The position numbers and the translations under genes were made by a program. Shown here one piece after another: positions 12,483-25,179 of a DNA stretch of 64,000 nucleotides. Origin of the DNA: Burhinus oedicnemus (taxonomy: Eukaryota > Chordata > Aves > Charadriiformes > Burhinidae); NCBI GenBank assembly GCA_008921705.1, contig VFFE01007570.1, positions 991,915 through 1,055,914 of the forward strand. The letters run 5' to 3'. The notes under the pieces were generated by a model. It was not told where the DNA came from. It made no database searches and saw only the letters and a program-made list of their open reading frames with translations. Position 1 is the stretch's first letter. The number at the start of each line of letters is the position of its first letter.

Positions 12483-14537
12483 GGTAAGATAAATTGCATT
12501 CAGAGGACACCTGTCTCCCTTCCTCTGTGTTCGTGTGCAGACAGGGCCCAGGTGATTAACTCTGAGGATGAAACCAACTTTCAGAAGGCTGAAGGCAGAG
12601 GTCAGGAACTTTAAATGTCCTTAATTTCCATATACTTATCCATAGAAGCAAGACTGCCTTCTACAGCAGAAGATTCAGAGCAGGATCCTTACCTGTGTTC
12701 TCTGAATGGCCTTTTGCAGAAGCCTATGTCTCTTCACTGATTATTCTAAATCTGCAAGGTTACATACTTTGATGCTGTTTGACAAATGGTCCCACCTCCT
12801 AGAATAACAAAGATTGCCACATTCTTGGGACATCCACGAGCCAGCAGCTACTCATTTCAGGGGAGAAAAATACTGTTCTGGAGATGGCAGACTGATAAAA
12901 ATCTATAAGGCCTGGTTTTCAGCATTGCTGAAGGCTCCTTGGCAGCACTAGAAACACACTCAGTTAGGTACAAACTGCATGTTTTCCTCTTCAATCTCTT
13001 GAACACTGTACACAAACGATACCTGTGAGACTGCAAAAATGAATCATGAAGCTTATGCAGATTTTTCCAGAGCAGATTTTTCCCTGCTAAGAGAACTACA
13101 TGCACCTACAACCTCAATATTTGTTGTGTGCTGCAGCTTTGCCATCTTCACTGGTCTGAAACAAATAAATTCGCTGTATCGCTGTATCACTGAACTCATA
13201 AAGATTCTCTAGAGTAGAGTAAGCTAAACAGCTACATAGGCAATTTTCTTTTCTAGAGTAAACTCCTAATGCTGTACATGTTTAAATAATGTTGCTGTTG
13301 AATTAAATGTCACAGACCTTCTCACTAACTTCTCCTATATTCCTTATGCTCCTTCCTTAATGGAGTTGGGTAGATAAGTGGTGTCATCACTTCTACTCAG
13401 CTTATTGCCTTGTTTCAGGTCAGGGGGACCAGTAAAGCCAAGGTGTGCAAAGGAAAGACCCAGCACCACTGTCTGTAGCTGACACCTTACAGCCAGGCAA
13501 AATGACAGCTGTTTTCCAAGCAGCAAATCCTAGGAATACATAGGCACAGTGAACAAAACAAATCATCACAACAATAATTATGTAATGTAAGTTCTTTAAT
13601 CTTTGGATCAGAGCATTTTCCTTTCCCTATTTTAAGGGTCTTTTAAGTTCATCCTTTGATTTATTTGCTGCCTTTCCAGTATTTGGTCAATAAATGTGCC
13701 CTTATAAACACTGAGCAATCCTACTTTCTGCAGTCTTACAGACTGCAGCAGTTGCCTGCACTACGTACAATAAAACATTTTTGCGTAGCGAACTTCAAAG
13801 TTGTATGGTTTTCAGTACAGTTTTCTCTGTGATTTGGTAAATAATTGTAATCCAGGTACCTCTCCTCCACCTGTTTTATCTTTTCTCCCTAGAAAATCAG
13901 TATTTATAGTCCAGATCTGTGGAGATTCCCCCCAGATACCAGGTGAGTAATATTTCAGATTTAAGTAATGAACTTTCCTTTTTTAGGATTGGTTAGGTAT
14001 ATATCCAACCAGTACTATAGCTCTAACTCTACAGTCACAGTACAAATACTTCTGTGTGCTGTTACAATTATTTTCATAAACTAGGTATACAAACTATTAA
14101 AATGTAGTAAAGGGACAAAAGCCATTGTATGCTGTGAAAGAAAGTATTAAATCTTGCCACATGAGTAAATAAAAGCACAGGGTTTTTATCCCTGTTTGTG
14201 TGGTATAGGTATACTTCACTGTACAACAATAACCTAGATTTCTCCATGGCCATGAAACATGAGAAATTTTAAGGGCTATAAAACATCAAAAAATTTCTCC
14301 ATATGCCAGCACATTTATATCCTGCACAGGTGTTTTCCAATTATCATGCACTGATAAAATTTTCAATATTCAGTGATCATAGACTGTATTTCTCTTTGGT
14401 TGTGATGATGTAGTGTTTATACAACAGGTGACAATAGGAAACCAAGCCAGGTCAGAACTTCATTTCTCAGATACTCTTAGTTACCTCACATTTTCCCTCC
14501 CATTCAGCTAGCTACATTGTCTTGGTTCCAAATGCAC
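12483..14537. other. Non-coding DNA between two CR1 copies
   Basis: About 2 kb, AT-rich. No transposon or gene recognised. It holds one exon-like segment with strong splice signals at 13893-13942, listed separately. Confidence 0.5.
13893..13942 (+). other. Exon-like segment with good splice sites (speculative)
   Basis: A pyrimidine-rich acceptor (ttttatcttttctccctag, ending 13892) and a consensus donor CAG|GTGAGT (GT at 13943) bracket 50 nt. Two of three frames are open across it; the third has a TAG. There is no similarity I recognise and no linked exon chain, so chance is quite possible. It would fit a non-coding RNA exon or a cryptic exon. Confidence 0.2.
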
Positions 14538-15597
14538 TGCGGTGAATGGAGTTAAATCCAGTTGGTGGCTGGTCACAAATACTGTTCCCCAGGTGTCAAT
14601 ACTGGGGCCAGTTCAGTTTGGTATCTTTATCAATGATCTGGATGAGGGGATCAGGTGCACCCTCAGTAGGTTTGGAGATGACACCAAGTTGGGCTGGAGT
14701 GTTGATCTGCTTGAGGGTAGAAAGCCACTACAGAGGGATCTGGACAGGCTGGTTCTGAAACACTACTTGGCTGAGGCCAATTTTATGAGATTTAATGAGA
14801 CCAAGTGCCGGGTCCTGCACTTGGGTCACAACGACCCCATGCAGCACTACAGGCTTGGGGAAGAGTGGCTGGAAAGCTGCCCAGCAGAAAAGGACCTGGG
14901 GGTGTTGGTTGACAGCCAGCTGAATATGAGCCCGTGGTGTGCCCGCACGGCCAAGAAGGCCAACAGCATCCTGGCTTGTATCAGGAATAGTGTGGCCAGC
15001 AGGACTAGGAAAGTGATTGTCCCCCTGTACTGGGCACTGGTGAGGCCCCACCTCAAATGCTGTGTTCAGTTTTGGGCCCCTCACTACAAGAAAGACATGG
15101 AGGTGCTGGAGTGTGTCCAGAGAAGGGTAACAAAGCTGATGAAGGATCTAGAGAACAAGTCTTATGAGGAACAGCTGAAGGAACTGGGGTTGTTTAGTCT
15201 GGAGAAAAGGAGGCTGAGGGGAGACCTTATCACTCTCTACAACTACCTGAAAGGAGGTTGTAGCGAGATGGGGGTTGGTCTCTTCTCCCAAGTAACAGGC
15301 AATAGGACAAGACGAAATGGCCTCAAGTTGCGCCAGGGGAGCTTTAGATTGGATATTAGGAAAAATTTCTTCACAGAAAGGGTTGTCAAGCATTGGAACA
15401 GGCTGCCCAGGGAGGTGGTTGAGTCACCATCCCTGGAGATATTTAAAAGATGCGTAGAGGTGGTGCTTAGGGACAAGGTTTAGTGGTAGACCTGGCAGTA
15501 TGAGGTTTACAGTTGGACTCAATGATCTTAAAGGTCTTTTCCAATCTAAATCATTCTATGATTCTTTGAGTCTAGGATTCTATGATTCTATCTCTGT
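14538..15597 (+). mobile_element. CR1 LINE, 5'-truncated, plus strand, well preserved
   Basis: About 1.06 kb: 3' half of ORF2, a roughly 70-bp 3' UTR ('caatgatcttaaaggtctttt' type) and octamer-like tail units ATTCTATGATTCT ending near 15597. The UTR differs from that of the 10.7-kb copy (no 'ctttggcagggggg' block), so the two belong to different CR1 subfamilies. It is truncated inside the RT palm domain. Confidence 0.95.
14542..15483 (+). pseudogene. CR1 ORF2 C-terminal fragment, 313 codons still open
   Basis: Uninterrupted frame covering the RT active-site region to the natural ORF2 stop (TAG). The first ATG is internal; the true start is lost with the 5' truncation. Visible motifs: FINDLDEG (residues 29-36), the catalytic box FGDDT (44-48; most CR1 copies read FADDT), [59 protein letters not shown], and the C-terminal [22 protein letters not shown]. 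It lacks the endonuclease and the N-terminal RT, so it cannot retrotranspose. The open frame implies a younger insertion than the other copies here, or chance survival. Confidence 0.92.
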
Positions 15598-15735
15598 TGT
15601 CTCTCTCACACTCTGTAGGCATATTTTATCTTCATTAAATATATCATGTGTGGTTAATTTTTTTCAAACTTGAAGTATTTTGTTTAGTCAAAAATGAAGA
15701 ATTTGGATCAGCCAAGCATTAAAACGCACCCACTT

Positions 15736-15790
15736 ATCCTGCTGAGCATCCTGCTAAACATCCTGCTGAGCACTCAGCATCCTGCTGAGT
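15736..15790. repeat. Short minisatellite, about 12-bp unit
   Basis: Four imperfect copies of 'atcctgctgagc' (the second reads atcctgctaaac; an inserted 'actcagc' precedes the last). Lies about 140 bp after the CR1 tail. Confidence 0.75.
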
Positions 15791-17034
15791 GAGGTCCTGG
15801 CACTGCCTGCTCCTGGCTTTCCTTAGTGGTTCACATGATGAACCACAGGGACCTTGGCAGAGGAGCAGAATCTAACTCTTTATCCACACTAAGTGGTTGC
15901 TGCCTTCATTTACGGTCATCCTTTGGAAATCAGTAACACACTACTCAGTTCGAATAAGGACATTGGAATCTGATATTATGTTTCTAGTGAGCCTGTTTTC
16001 AAGGTGCTGTAACACAGAACATGGCAAATAGTTACACCATTTAATGGAGTAACTTACCTTTAACTATGGTGGAATTACTAAAACATTCTTTTAACGTATT
16101 GTTCTAAAAACTTTCACTCATATATCCACTTCCCTGCTCCTTCCTATCACAGAAAGGACTTACATGGACCTTCCAAAGTGAAAACTTTATTTGTCCTATG
16201 TAAAAGATCGCAAAAGCTTCAATGATAACTGTCACATTTATTGCTCCTGTGATCACTTAAGTCTGTTTTACTATCCAAGTCCAGTCATATACATCTAGCA
16301 GAATGCAAGAAAACTACCACCTGATACCATGACTCTGAGTAGCTTTTATTGTCAATCCTGTGTACAGTCCTCAGGTAGCAGGAGCAGTGCTTGTTGAAGC
16401 CCCACCTATTTGCCCATCTATATGCCCACAGGCATCATATACATGTATTTCAGAGACCTTTCAGCCAGCCTACTCAATAAAATTTCAGTCCATTCCAAGT
16501 TTATAAGGGTTCAATCAGGCAGATGTTAATCAGTGAACTATGCATTAAAAAGCGAGCAACCGTTTCCACCGTCTCCAAGATACTTGCCATAGAATCTATT
16601 ATTCCAGTACCACAATTGAAAAAGGGCTTAGGTTTCAATTGAATCTTTTTTGCGGTCTCAAAGAAATTAGGGCTCCTCTAGGCTGATACTTACTCTAATG
16701 AACCTGAATACTGTGAAACTCTCCTTCTCCACCCCCAAAGAGACTTCCCTGACCATAAACAAGAATGTATCTCTGGAGGATTTCCTATGCTCTATTGATC
16801 TAAAGGTATGCTTTATAGTCTCTCAAGCATGGTATTTGTCTTTATATCAAGTTCAGAACCAGCAAAATTGCCCCAGACATTTTTATTAAGCTGATAGAGA
16901 AGGGAACTGCTCATTTTAGGAAGACAGGAGGACCTTTGCTTTGTTGGTCAGTTAATCAGAGGCCTTTTATTTATTTCCTGTGAAATTGTCTTTTCTTCAG
17001 AAATCAGAAAGAATTTCAGACAGTCTGAGAGCTG

Positions 17035-17115
17035 TTTTGCTTTCTAGCATGTCTAAAATGAAAGCATCTGAGGAGTTTCTTTCATATAGGCTTTTGTACT
17101 TTATTTTTAAAAAAG
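17035..17115 (+). repeat. Local direct duplication, copy 1
   Basis: Shares with 18166-18248 the ordered blocks 'ttttgctttct-gcatgtctaaa', 'tttctttcata-aggcttttgt' and 'ctttatttttnaaaaa'. Unit identity by eye is about 80 percent. Same orientation, about 1.13 kb apart. Confidence 0.7.
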
Positions 17116-18165
17116 TTTTCCTCTTATGTTTGATACCTAATCTAACGCTCCTCAACGGCAATGGAAAACTTGCTATTAACTTCAATGGAACTCAAGTAAA
17201 GCTACATTCCTGGTGAGGGTTTCCAAAGAACTTTGATTTCTGAAGACGTGCATACTCATGCTCTTTAGAGGCAGACAGGTAAATTCCGCAGTTACCTGCC
17301 ACCTGTACGTGTATACCTAGAAATCGAAGTTGATGGGAGTTTATCCATGTGTGGCAAGCAGAACCCATAAAATGACAAGAGTGATGCTTCAACAAGCATG
17401 CAATCTAAATTAGTCAGGTAAAGGAACAGAACAGAGAGAGAAGGAGTAGGATGTGAAGAAGAGAACACAGAGAAAGACAATAGAAGCCAGGGGAACATTC
17501 AATTCTTTTATAAATGTAATTAAAGATTATCTCTCGCTGTTTCAGTGAAGGTGATAGAGGTACTGACAGATATTACTAAGATATTCAAAACAAATGGCAT
17601 GTAACCTTACATGAAGTCTTAGTTTGCTTAAGTTGTACTTATCATATTTGCTGCAAGGTTGAAAGTACACTCAAGATGTTGTTTAGTTGAAAAAGGTAAT
17701 ATATGGGGCAGAATTCCAAACACATCAGGAAGAGATTGGCAGACACACATGTATATGAAATCCAAGAATTTGATGGATTTTAATGTCACTCTTTGAAAGA
17801 TACATAGAGACAATCCACTGAGGATGAACTGATATAATTCCACCAGGACCTAAATTACTGGAGAATAAAGTGCAGAGGCAAAATAGCGATATACAAAAGA
17901 AGAAAAGAAACAAAATTAATTGGGAATGGGGGTGAGTGAAGAAAGTGCAGGTAGAAGAATAGTCCTAATTGCAGCTGTATTTTACCAGTATATTGTAATG
18001 ACTGTCATAAAAATTAAGGAACAAGGAAAATTCATTTACAGCATAGAAATTGTGATTTCCTTTAATTTCTTCACTATCCTTCTCCTGCAGCTGACAGAAC
18101 TTCCTGGAGGGATGGAGAAGAGTAGATGAGTCCTAACTCATGAACTATTGTTCATTCAGAATACA

Positions 18166-18248
18166 TTTTGCTTTCTGGCATGTCTAAAGTGAGAGAATCC
18201 AAGATGTTTCTTTCATACAGGCTTTTGTGCTTTATTTTTCAAAAAATT
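18166..18248 (+). repeat. Local direct duplication, copy 2
   Basis: Partner of 17035-17115: 'ttttgctttctggcatgtc' then 'tttctttcatacaggctttt'. Differences are mainly A/G and C/T substitutions, so the duplication is old. It could be a tandem segmental duplication with the middle diverged, or two copies of one unrecognised repeat family. Confidence 0.7.
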
Positions 18249-20639
18249 AAGAACTATTTTAAAAAAATTATGTGGTTCATTCAAAAATTTTGGAAAAGGC
18301 TTGGATATGATTTTGATTTCTGTATTAACATATTTTTTTAAAAAAAAGCTGCTTTTAAAAGATGTTCCAGCCACAACTAGTGCTTGCCTTTGTGGTTCCC
18401 ACATTGGTTTATTGGATTACCCAATACGTCAGTTCTCATCACAGGCCCTTTCAGCTGCCAGTTTTTAGAGGGAAAGCCCAAGATTCAAGCAGTGGGTCAC
18501 TGATAGAACTGCATCCCAGGCACAGCAGACATTCAGAGAGTCAGAGGCAGAATGGAATTGCTTACCATACGTGCTTGGTTCATGTGGCATTAAGAGTATA
18601 AATCACTGCAGGGCAAAACAAAATTTATATAAGCCTTCTTTGGGTATATGTGAAGCCAACACGACTGTTAAGTGCTGAGTAGTGAGCTATGCCGTATTTT
18701 AATTACCATCTGAGGTCTCAAGTTAGTGCTCTGAGCTTTTAGAGAACCATGAGATCTTTGACAGTCCACTGAAAAATCTTAGTCGTTAATCACTTGAATG
18801 TTAATGCTATGCTTAATGAGTTTATATGACTTTCCTTAACCATGGGGCAGGAAAATGGAGATTTACTTTGTTTTTTAAGTTTCATTTTTTCTTTGTTTTT
18901 CTTTGTTTCCATGAGTTGATGAGTTTTGCTGGTGACATTCCTTTATTCTCTTGTGAGAAAAGGACCTGTAAACTGTCTTTGTTTACTTTGATTCAAGCAA
19001 ACAAGTCATTGCTGTCTTTCACTTGACGGGATATAGCATTGCCATCTATTTGACCCAACTAAATTAAAAAAACAATAATCTATGAAGGTAATTTAGCACT
19101 GTTTCAGGACACTTGGCACAGAAGGGGATTGAGTTGCACTTTAAATTGGGAGCCTTACAGATGTATTATTCAGCATGCATTAAAAAACACAAAATAAACT
19201 TAGGAGGAATAAAGTAGCGGGCTCAGCTCTTTGCTTCTGAAGTCAGAGCACCAGGGCGGCTGTGGCTGATGATTGCTAAAGTGTTTAATCATTCCAACAT
19301 TCCCATTGTAATCTTATCGAACAGAAACCAGGAAAGCTTTATATTGCAAGAGTTTTAGGACTTCTGCTTGAAGAATACAAACAGAAACACTGCAAATTAG
19401 ATGGCAAAGCTTGACTAAAGGTGACTTTTGGTTGAAGGGTGCTGCAGGCCATGGTTGGTTAGCTTTGTTCTTGGGCCATGTTTGATGTTACTTGTCAAGT
19501 CTCAGACATAGAGAATTGGGGAGGGGAAGGAGACAGAGAGAGAAAGAGATAGCTGCAATTAAAAATAGGTATTTTCTAAACTGCAGACTTTTATTTTTAT
19601 AGCTGGTATATCCCTCAGTTCAGACCTTTCTCTGGGTGAAAGCAGTTGATTATTTCTTATACCGCTTAGCCTTTGTCAGGAGGGCTATTTTAACTGCAAA
19701 GAGAAATATGTGAAACTGTCAGGCACAGACCTTTAATTCCCAGGCTTATTTTTGTAAACAATGATGCCATTTTTTTTACGGCACACTCCCTTTCACAGAG
19801 CTACAAAGATCAAACGTGAATGTTTCATTTTCCATAACTCTTCCAGACAAACAAGGCTCTTCCAGAAAAATAATAATAAAACCCCCAAAGAAGTAAACAC
19901 TGTTCACAGAGGGAATATAGCTTAAGTAATTCACACAGTATACAAACATATAGTGGTACAAAACCTGCAACATGAGTTTTTTGTTACATTTTAACAGTGT
20001 TTCCTCAAATCTTCAAAGCTTGCTTGATGGTTTGCTGAAGTAATTGAACCACTCTTGAGTTGTTTTATATAGGACATCTTATCTTTCTTTCATTACCCAG
20101 TCCGTGGCTTCTTTTCTATTCCCATGAAATCCATGTACACACTTTAGAAGCCCTCCTGAACAAGCTTGCTTCTAACTTTCACAGAGCCCTTAGCACAATT
20201 TGAATACGAAAGAGATACTGAATAAAAAGCTTTAATCTCTTGTCTGCTATTCTTCTTTCTTGCCTCTTCATCTCCCCCCCCCCCCTTCTTCCAAGAGCTT
20301 TTCTGTGTTAGTAAAGTGAACACTTTCTGTTTAAAGTAAGTATAATGCTCGAGAAGATGCACTGGGAGAGTGAAATCGAAAGCCTGGCCTGTGAAGCCTC
20401 TCTGCCACAATTTAGCAATATTTGTGCTGCACTTACTTGCTCTTGAGCTTTTTGCAGGTAAAAGATTAGTAAAGAGCTCTCCTTAACAAAATCATTCAAT
20501 CAGTAGCAAGCATAGGCAGTATCAAATGTGCCCTCTACCTCAAATGCTGTGGGGCTCTTTCTTCTGATACCTCTTCCCTCAGTTAACTGGAACTGCTTTG
20601 AAAGGGCTTTCTGTTCTCTGCTCTCTTGTCAATTTGAAT

Positions 20640-20745
20640 GCCAGGAAATGAGCCCCCTTTGTGAGATTAATTAATAGCAGGAGCTGATCGGCCCAAGCCC
20701 AATTGCCACGCAACAGAGCTGTAATTGCTACTTTGTGGAAAGGAA
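20640..20745. promoter_or_regulatory. Candidate conserved non-coding element
   Basis: Contains a TTAATTAAT block near 20667-20676, a CAATTG-type core near 20699-20704 and GTAATTGC near 20721-20728, embedded in balanced-composition sequence. Such spacing of homeodomain-type cores is common in developmental enhancers. Inference only; no comparative data. Confidence 0.25.
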
Positions 20746-23700
20746 AGAAAAAGTTTTGGTTGCAGTTTAAGAAGAGGGTTTAAGGAAAGTTCTTTGAACT
20801 AGAGGTCTCAGTGCACTGGATTAAGGCAAGAAGCAAGGAGGCCTTTGAAGTTTGTTAAGAGGTTTTGGAGGAGAAAAAAGTTGGGTGGCAAATGGGAGCT
20901 GGCAACATCAAAAGCATTTAGCACCATTCCTCACCTGCTTGTATTCAGAGCAGGGACCACAGGCTGGAAGCATCATTGGCTTGCAGTTTAAATGGTCAGT
21001 TTGGGGCTCTATTTGTTTTGACTGGAAACTGTACCATGTATCTCAGTATGTATATAAGGGTTGTTACACCTGAACATATGAAAGCAACATATACCCAGGC
21101 ACATGCATGTGCATTACATGTACAGGTATACACAATCACCGAGTTCAATATAGTAATTGACATCTGTCATGTTTCTTCCTACCACATATCAATTATTGCT
21201 ACTTTGTTAATTATTTGTGTACTGACGTACTAGTAGTCACTGACTACTGGTATTACCAATCCTACATTTGATTAAAGGCCTATTAAATGCAGGTTTTTCT
21301 AAACGAGTCCAAGTATTATATACGTATCTATGTATTTGGCTATAACTCAAGAGCTAAGGTCATCTTCAGGTGAAATTTGACCTACAGAAAGTGGACCCAA
21401 GTCCCTTGCAAATGCCTAGGCCATAATCAGGCATGGCAGAAACTTTTGAATGAGCTGGCAATACAACCTGTGCGACAAATCAACATCCCTTCATCTTTTT
21501 AACATTTAATGGCAAGAACGCACCTTTACAAGCGGAGCACAGCTCTGAGTCCAGCAGTGCAAAGATCCTGGAAAACTGCCCTAATGGAAGCTAGGAGATT
21601 ACCTTGGAGCCGGGGGATCTCCAAGCACTGCAGAGCCAGAGATCTCGTTCTGCTTCACACCCCACTGCAGGGCCCATGGCCACAGCATACGTGCTGGAAA
21701 TCCCTCAGCGGCACAAAAGCACCTCGGAGGCTGTTACAAGCCAGTGGAGCTTAGAGCAGCCTCGAGGTGTTCTGAATTATACAGACGAGCCGCTGTCAGC
21801 CCTGAAACTCAGAGAGGGCAAAGGTGGGGGAAATCCGCTTTTGTCCACTTCCTCAGCATCTGTCACTTACACTACCAAAGTCAACAGGTCAAATTCACAT
21901 CTCATGTGATCTGAACGTAGCCAGCGACTTCTGGATGAATTTGGCCCAGTATCTATATCCTCTTAGTACCAGGACAGCACTACAAATTAAACCACAGATG
22001 TCTTGTCACAAACTCAGTGATGTACTTTAACCCATTTGCTCTTAGAGGGTGGTATCTGTCTGTCTGGTTCTCTGTTTCTGTGGCACCCGACAGAAAGGAC
22101 TTCCACCAGTGTAAACGGTGCTTCTAGTCAAACATGCAGTCCTCACAACAAACAGGTCTTTATGCCGCTAATTCGGATGGCAGGATGAAATTTCAGAGTG
22201 ACAACAGTTTGAAAATTATTTAGATCTCAGCTACCTTCTTTTAGGAATAACAGGGAAAAGGGTGGGTTTTTTTCTGTTTCAGCAATTGCTGGGAAAATGT
22301 ATATTTTCCCCTTTTCAATCTCGTGTATAAAAATAAAATAGAAAACAAAACATGCCTTCAAATAAATGTCAATAGGTATTTGAACTCTTTCTACACCTCT
22401 CAATCCAGCCCTTCAAAATTGTATTTGATCAGCAATTTTTGTCCTCCCCCCTCCCAGTTTGTTGTATTTCTTAAAAAGGTACAATTAAAAGATAATGTGA
22501 AATGAAGCCTTGCTGAAACAAAAATCCAGACAGAAAAAACATTTTAGTGGTGAGGGCTTTAGTGAGATTACAAATTAAAACTTTTTTTAAAAAAAAAAAT
22601 GTAAGCCAAGCCACTTTAGGAAGGATTCATCTTATCCAAACCTTTGCCTTCTCCAACCTCAACTGGGCTCCCTCTGCCTCTGAAGCAGAAATCTGCCACT
22701 AAGACAGGTGGGTTAACTTGCCCTTTGGGCATGACTGTCCCTTTCCAGTGTCTACAGAGGGAGCCTGACGACCTATGCCTAGGGGCAGCACATTTTGAAG
22801 CAGTTAAGGCTTGGGAGAGGAACACCTCTCCTAGCAAGGTTAAGAGAGAGGAGTCCAAACATCACCAGATGCACTGGATAGGGGTGTTCTGTGATTCCTG
22901 TTCATTAATGGCTGATATAAGTTTTAGCTTATTCTAGTAATTGTTTAAAAGAACACCCTAGAGTCAGATATGGCATAAACAGTATCACCAGATAGAGTGC
23001 AGTACAGCATGTTCTTCATGTTGTAGTCTCGTGAATCAGTTTTCAGTGCTATTCATACAGGGTTCACATCTGCACTCAGATCTATCTAACATTTTTTAAA
23101 TCAAAGCACTCCACAAAATAGGGAAGCCTTCTTGAACAGCAATAACAATTGTTCCATCTTAAACTCATGGGCACACCCCAAAAATATTTATGGTGGGTAG
23201 TTTGCTGGTTCTGCATCTTCTCTTTCTCCACTTGCTCTTTTTCCTGTTCTACCACTACACAGCATCCCTGCTGTCCCCTCCTCAGAGCAAGAAAGGAGTG
23301 ATTGCAGTCTTCAGCATCTCTAGAAGTTTATCTGCTTATACATCACAAGAAGAGGGTTTCTTTCTCATCCAATAAAAAAGAAGCAAGCAAATACAAAAAT
23401 TAAAGGAAAACACTGAGCTACAGTAAGTATATATACTATTTTGGAGAATGTTATGCCACTGACTTCTAAATTTATCTGCTCAGCTCATTTAGGCCATCTT
23501 TCATCTTCTATTTCAGCTTCCCACCTACCAGAGGGTGACTTACTTGGAAGCTAAGCCTTGAAAGAAGTTTGCAATTTCGACTTTTCTAAGAGACCGTAGG
23601 GAGGCCAGATACAAACGCAAGTTTTCAAGAGGCACTAGTTTTTCACCTTACCCTAACCTGAAGCTTAAGACATGTAAAATTCTCAGACTTCAATGCCCCA

Positions 23701-24719
23701 AGGTCACATCACAGGTCATAGTAAATTTTACTTACCTTAGGCAAAACGGTGATGTTTAAACATCATTTAAACATACAAATTAGTTCACAAAATGTCTACA
23801 AGATACCCAAGCCCATCCATATATCATTGTTTTTCAGTGAGGTTTTCTATAATTACATCTGTTAACAAATGTAGCAAATTCAATTAAAATTTAACTGGCA
23901 GTGCATGGAAGCAAAACAGGTTCACTTTTATTATGTCAAACACCTTATTTTATGCCATGCATGTTAAGGTTTACCACTCCTTAAGGCTTGCAACCGCAAC
24001 ATTTTAACTGATATCTGGAGGCTTGTAATTGTATGTGTGCACATCAATTATGGATTGGATTCAGCATTTTCAGATAACTTCACCAATCACAAAGAGAGCC
24101 AGTGGTCTCCTGGCATTTTCGGAGCAGTTTGATTACAGGTGTAATACATACAGCCTTGTTAGCTCTCAGTGATGAGGGATTCCCTTCCCTGCTGGGTTCT
24201 AGCTGAGGCACTGACCATTGCTTTTCACTAACAATTTCTATCTGCTCCCAAGAGATGTTTTAATGAGCCCCTCCGACATGGCCAAAGGCAAGAAATGTTC
24301 TCTGGGCCAGTGAGGTGAAGAGCCAAAGCTTAGCCTACTAGGCAAGCAATAATTAATAAGGCATTTTTGATTCATCTCAATTCATTAACAAAGTTACTTT
24401 TTTTTTTTATTACTGCTAAGCAACACAACGTTAAGTCTGTCACATTACTCACAAGTATTGAATGAAAAACTCGTGCCAAGGTACGCAAAAAAAATTAATT
24501 TATGACAAAAATAAATGAATTTAGAATACTAATTGGGAGAAAGCAACTGACAGATACAGTGAAAGATTGATTTTAGGGGAAACGGAGAAATCTGTTTTCT
24601 GTTTATTTTAAGGACAGGGAACGAATACTGATTAGAAATGTATAGCCAGTTAGGTTAGTGCAGCATTTGGTTAGGCTAGGACAGGATGTTAGTTTTGTTG
24701 AAAATTTTCCCCAAATTCG

Positions 24720-25060
24720 TGGCTATCTGCTACTCAGGCAGAGTGACAGCGGGGCTGTGGTCTGTTGGGATTAATGGCAAAGGTTCCTTGAGACCCTTAA
24801 ACTATGTTGCCTTACGACAAGCAGTTTGTCAGGTTACAAACATTGCTTCTTCCCACAGGAAGTAACGTTGCTTATTATTAGCAATTACTGATTTACGAGG
24901 GGCCAAACTTCTGCTGCAATAATCTAAATAAACTACCTGGAGCTGATTAAGAGATCCTCCAAATTTTTGCTTTCATCAGGTCAGGATCTTGGGAGAGACA
25001 ACCGGCTCCGATAATTTGCTTGGCATTTTGTTTTCTTCCTCTTTTCCCCACGCTGAGGAT
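24720..25060. promoter_or_regulatory. Candidate conserved non-coding element
   Basis: Roughly 340 bp of mixed composition with GGATTAATGG (about 24768-24777), TTAGCAATTACTGATTTA (about 24878-24895) and AGCTGATTAAGAG cores. No open frame, transposon or simple repeat explains it. Enhancer function is inference from appearance. Confidence 0.25.
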
Positions 25061-25179
25061 AAAGAGAAAGACACCACCAGGAAGAGGAGTAAAAAGAAAT
25101 ATTAGTTAAAAACAGAGTGCATCAAAACTGAAGCTCTTTAGAGATATGGAAGGGGCATCAATCACTTCTGTGGGCACAT

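Larger units (their letters stand above)
15791..19100. other. AT-rich non-coding DNA with a local duplication
   Basis: No gene or known transposon. Two diverged copies of an 80-bp segment lie at 17035-17115 and 18166-18248 (separate entries). A degenerate copy of a dispersed ancient motif lies at 17160-17205. Confidence 0.5.

Noticed and set aside
14728..15084. 118-codon minus-strand frame
   Set aside because: Antisense shadow of the well-preserved CR1 ORF2.
21228..21252. Near-palindrome tactagtagtca / tgactactggta
   Set aside because: One mismatch and essentially no loop; no supporting context.
23750..23765. 16-bp perfect palindrome tgatgtttaaacatca
   Set aside because: AT-rich palindromes of this size are expected at this frequency; no flanking structure.
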